DNA of 64,000 nt, from positions 68,657,783-68,721,782 of the forward strand of contig OX457063.1 in assembly GCA_949752795.1 (NCBI GenBank), given 5' to 3'. Shown here piece after piece: positions 60,958 to 64,000 of this stretch; within the stretch, counting starts at the first letter, position 1, and each line of letters opens with the position of its first letter. The notes below the pieces were generated by a model. It saw only the letters and a list, made by a program, of their open reading frames with translations. It searched no databases and had not been told where the DNA came from. The position numbers and the translations under genes were made by a program. The stretch comes from Hyperoodon ampullatus (Eukaryota; Chordata; Mammalia; Artiodactyla; Ziphiidae).

Positions 60958-63900
60958 CTAAATTTGGGCAAAAAAAAAAAAAAATCAGTTACATGTTGAC
61001 ATTCATATCCAAAAATGACAGAGGACTAAAATAATTCACCAAGTTCTACACAGGTAGGTGCCTGTAATAATGTCACTTTTGAGAGTTCTAAGCTTTCTGC
61101 GGTTTTGGCTGAAGTTGAGACTTAAACATGATACCTATATGGAATATGGCACCTTTGTTTTTTTATTTTAAAACTTATGTTACATTAACCATATACAGAT
61201 ATTATTCATGGTTTTAAAACTTTTAGTTATAACAATGAATCAGTTTTGGAAAGAACTGGAAAAATTAAGCTGAAACTCATGGGCCTAAGGTGGCAAAATG
61301 TGGACAGGAGGGAAACTCATTTGATCCACATTTATTCTGCACCGACTCTGTGCCATGACTGTGCTTGGTACTTGGGAAACAAAGATGAATATGAGGCCTC
61401 TCCCATCTTCAAGGTTTCTGGGAGAACTGATGGAAAGACTGATAACCTGCGGAACAAGCTGCCAAAAAGTCAGACCATGAAAGGTGCTTTAACCATATCA
61501 TTAAGAACGAACTCCACGGGACTTCCCTGGTGACGCAGTGGACAAGACTCCACGGTCCCAATGCAGGGGGCCTGGGTTTGATCCCTTGTCAGGGGACTAG
61601 ATCCCACATGCATGGTGCAACTAAGAGTTTGCATGCCACAGCTGGGGAGCCTGCATGCTGCAACTAAGAAGCCGGAGAGCTGCAACTAAGGAGCCCAGGG
61701 GCCGCAGCTGGGGAGCCTGACTGCCACAACTAAGGAGCCCACGAGCCACGGCTGGGGAGCCCACCTGTCACAACTAGGACCCCACGCAACCAAATAGATA
61801 CATAAATAAATATTTTTTAAAAAAGATTGAATGTTTAAAAAAAAAAAAAGAACGACCTCTAGGAAGGAGCAATTTATTCTGAATTGAAAATCAGGAAGTT
61901 TCCTCAGAGGGCATGACCTTGGCATTGGACCCTGAGTGATAAATATGGTTTCAATAGACTGAGATGGTGGTCAAGGGCAGAGGAACTTCCATGAATCAAA
62001 GTACGGGGAGTTAAAGTGCAGGGGCGTCAAGCAGGGGCGGAGGGGCAGTGCCAGAGGAAGTGGCAGGACAGGACTGACAAGAATCAGGAATCCAGCTATG
62101 AAGGCCTGGTGCTAAGATAACTTTGTCCTTAATTCTATAGGAAAAGGGAAACCAACAACAATCTTTGAGGAAGAGTGACATCATCAAATTTGCATTCTAT
62201 CTTCCTATGCTAAACGAGAAAGAAACATGATAGAACTGAACTAAGCTGATAGAGAAAAGTCAGAGAAAGCAGACCAGGCAGGTTAGGCAATCGGTTCAGG
62301 CATTCTTCCTGGGCCTCTTCAAACCAAGGGCAACATACAACATCTCTGAGCTTTTGCAGCAAAGACAGAGTTGACAGTTCCAGAAATGCTGAGTGGCTAG
62401 TTACAGGGACCCTTTGTCTCTTAAAATATCTGTTCATATAGCACACGCTTTCCTGTAACACTATGGGACCTATAGTGCAGGTTTAACTGAAAATTCACTT
62501 ATTTTTGATTTGAGAGTGGGACTTGACAATTTTAGTTTGGGGTGGCAATTAAGAGCTAGTTATATAAGCATTAAAATTACAGTCTGCACCCCTGAAAAAT
62601 AAAATGACTTAAGGTGGTGGCTAATCAATTTAAATTCTCTCAGTTATATTAAGCAGAAGAGTAACCTGCTATTGATTTATGCTGTCAAAGAAACAATATT
62701 TTCCTTGCTGGTAGCACAAAGCTGGAAGAAATAACTAATATATCATCTGACAGAATTTTACAGTCACAAAAATCTCCACAGACTTAAACCGATAGGCTCA
62801 TTCTAAGAAAAAAATGCAGAGAGATAAATGTCAATCTTTGAACTGAGATTTAAGTTGCCAAATGTATAAATACAAGATAGAGGAAACCTAGTTTAAGCCC
62901 ATGTAAGTTGTCTTAGGGTTTTGGTTGACCCCAAGTCCCACGCACACCAGCAGTGACATAGCCCCAAGGAGCCCCAAGGCACAGAGTGCAGAAATGGAGG
63001 GTAAATGTCCAGAAGAGGAAATGCAATGTCGACTGTACTCTACACTAGTCATTCCTCACTCGCAGGATTTTGTTTGGTTCTGAGAGTCACATTCTAGCAG
63101 GGATGTCATGTGAGGAATGCCCAGGAGCTTGGGATGTTTGGATTATAAAGAGAACCTGGGGTGAAGTGGCAGCGGAGGCACATAGTGCCTATGGAGTTGG
63201 CACAGTTTGGTTCTGCATGGTCTTAGAGGATTATGTGGGTCTACAGAGAGAAACCATTGACCCAATACATGAGAACCATCTTCTAAAGGAACTTTCCAGA
63301 ACAAATAGGTTGATTTATGAGATTTATAAGCACCTCGTTACTGAGAACACTTAAGCAAAGGCAGGATGACGACTTATTGGGCGGGGACTCCTGCACTAGA
63401 GGAGACTGACCTCTCAGCCTAAACATCTGTGCTTCTGATATGGGGGCACACGGCTCTATGCTCACAGAAAGTGAACAGGAAATGGGCTTGCTAATATATT
63501 TATATATTGACAGATCCTCTCTGTCTCTGTCTGTCTGTCTCTCAGCGTTATTTGATTGTACTGTGATTTTAGTCCTTGACTTAAATCTTGTACATTAAAA
63601 ATCTTAAATTTTGACCCTAAAGCACAATTTAGGAAAAATAAGTCATATGTGGAAAATACATTTAGCACAGCCATGTAGCATAAGGAGGAGAAAAACGTAT
63701 TTTGGTCTATTGCTAATTTCTTAAATTAATAAAAGAGGAAGGTCTAGTTAATCTTCTGGTTGCTGCTTAAATCATTCATTCTTATAATTTGCACTTCCGA
63801 AATGATAAATATGTGTTACTTGAAGACTGATGTTTAGGTAAGCGAGAAATGAAAGAGTTGGTATTCACATGGAGCAAGAAAAGACATTCTTTACAAAGCT

Positions 63901-63986
63901 GTCATTTAGCATTACATCACCATGGAATGGATTAACTGAAATATGAAACACCACGCAAATGTCATAGAATTAGCATCTGCTCCCAC
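60958..63986. other. 3.0 kb intron, duplicate of 44536-47564
   Basis: I noticed a single base difference from the left copy in this intron (near 62797). It contains the SINE listed separately. Confidence 0.75.
61519..61847 (+). mobile_element. CHR-type SINE, long form (right copy)
   Basis: Same element, same target duplication and same tail as at 45097-45425, carried along by the segmental duplication rather than inserted independently. Confidence 0.9.
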
Positions 63987-64000
63987 CTCACTGTAGTTGA
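63987..64000 (-). CDS. NEB: nebulin exon 44 (partial, 3' end of a 105 bp exon)
   Basis: Only the last 14 bases of the exon are inside the window; they encode the end NYSE and are followed by donor GTGGGA. It is the counterpart of exon 36 at the 16,422 bp offset. Confidence 0.9.

Larger units (their letters stand above)
1..64000 (-). other. NEB: nebulin gene, internal part (44 exons, about 10 super-repeats)
   Basis: Nebulin is the very large protein that runs along the sarcomeric thin filament of skeletal muscle. Each module of about 35 residues contacts actin through its SDxxYK motif. Seven modules make a super-repeat that matches one troponin-tropomyosin unit through a WLKGIGW-type motif. 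In this window the minus strand encodes exons whose translations carry these motifs in perfect register (for example YKYK...[52 protein letters not shown]). All complete exons are phase 0 at both ends and have GT/AG borders. Neither end of the gene is present: no start codon, single-repeat N-terminus, linker, SH3 domain or polyadenylation site lies in the window. I infer that this is the C-terminal half of the super-repeat region, because exons 2-5 match the last super-repeats of mammalian nebulin. The paralogues nebulette and N-RAP lack so many super-repeats, so NEB is close to certain. Confidence 0.97.
59030..64000. repeat. segmental tandem duplication, right copy (visible part)
   Basis: Near-identical to 42608-47578 at an offset of 16,422 bp. 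It starts inside exon 42 and runs past the window edge. Both copies carry the same SINE and the same exon borders. The rest of this unit, including whether it has the large L1, is not visible. Confidence 0.95.

Noticed and set aside
1..64000. CRISPR array or phage-like tandem system suggested by regularly spaced repeats
   Set aside because: The regular units are protein-coding exons with introns of very different length, and the organism is a mammal.

Overview
The window is a stretch of mammalian nuclear DNA, almost certainly from a cetacean. It contains CHR-type tRNA-derived SINEs with the sequence family typical of whales, and L1 elements of the cetartiodactyl type. MIR, L2 and older L1 relics are also present. 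There is no bacterial gene organisation: coding sequence is about 12% of the window, in small exons with GT/AG splice borders.

One gene spans the whole window: nebulin (NEB), the giant thin-filament protein of skeletal muscle, on the minus strand. I place 44 exons (42 complete, 2 cut by the window edges; 7,487 coding bases, about 71 nebulin modules). I number them 1-44 from left to right, so translation runs from exon 44 to exon 1 and the left edge is nearer the C-terminus. Every complete exon has a length divisible by three and is bounded between codons, right after the SD/SE of the SDxxYK motif. The exons follow a strict four-exon cycle in translation order: 312 bp (3 modules), 204 bp (2 modules, with the WLRGIGW-type motif), 105 bp (1 module), 108 bp (1 module). 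That is one seven-module super-repeat of 243 residues per cycle. Nine cycles have this four-exon form. The tenth, at the left, differs: its WLRGIGW exon is split in two (105 + 99 bp), with 102 and 108 bp exons after it, before a further 312-type exon that runs off the left edge.

Region by region: 1-3.7 kb holds the split-exon super-repeat. 3.7-8.0 kb is a 4.3 kb intron of nested repeats. 8-21.8 kb holds four compact super-repeats. 21.8-25.9 kb is an intron with an L1 nested in an older L1. 25.9-42.4 kb holds further super-repeats and SINE insertions. From inside the exon at 42.5 kb to inside the exon at 58.9 kb runs one 16.42 kb unit (8 exons, two super-repeats). Its first 5 kb reappears, about 99.7% identical, from 59.0 kb to the right edge. 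This matches the position and eight-exon content of the repeated (TRI) block known in human NEB. The unit is enlarged by a roughly 7.35 kb broken L1 at 49.4-56.8 kb.

The most notable observations are: (i) the duplication junction lies inside a protein-coding exon (58898-59209), which is a mosaic of two nebulin exons; (ii) a GC-rich tract ending in a polyadenylation signal directly abuts the 5' start of the big L1, which looks like a template-switch chimera; (iii) a twin-primed (inverted) L1 inserted into an older L1. I found no non-nebulin functional gene, RNA gene, CRISPR array or promoter. I did not find a new molecular system; the novelty here is structural.
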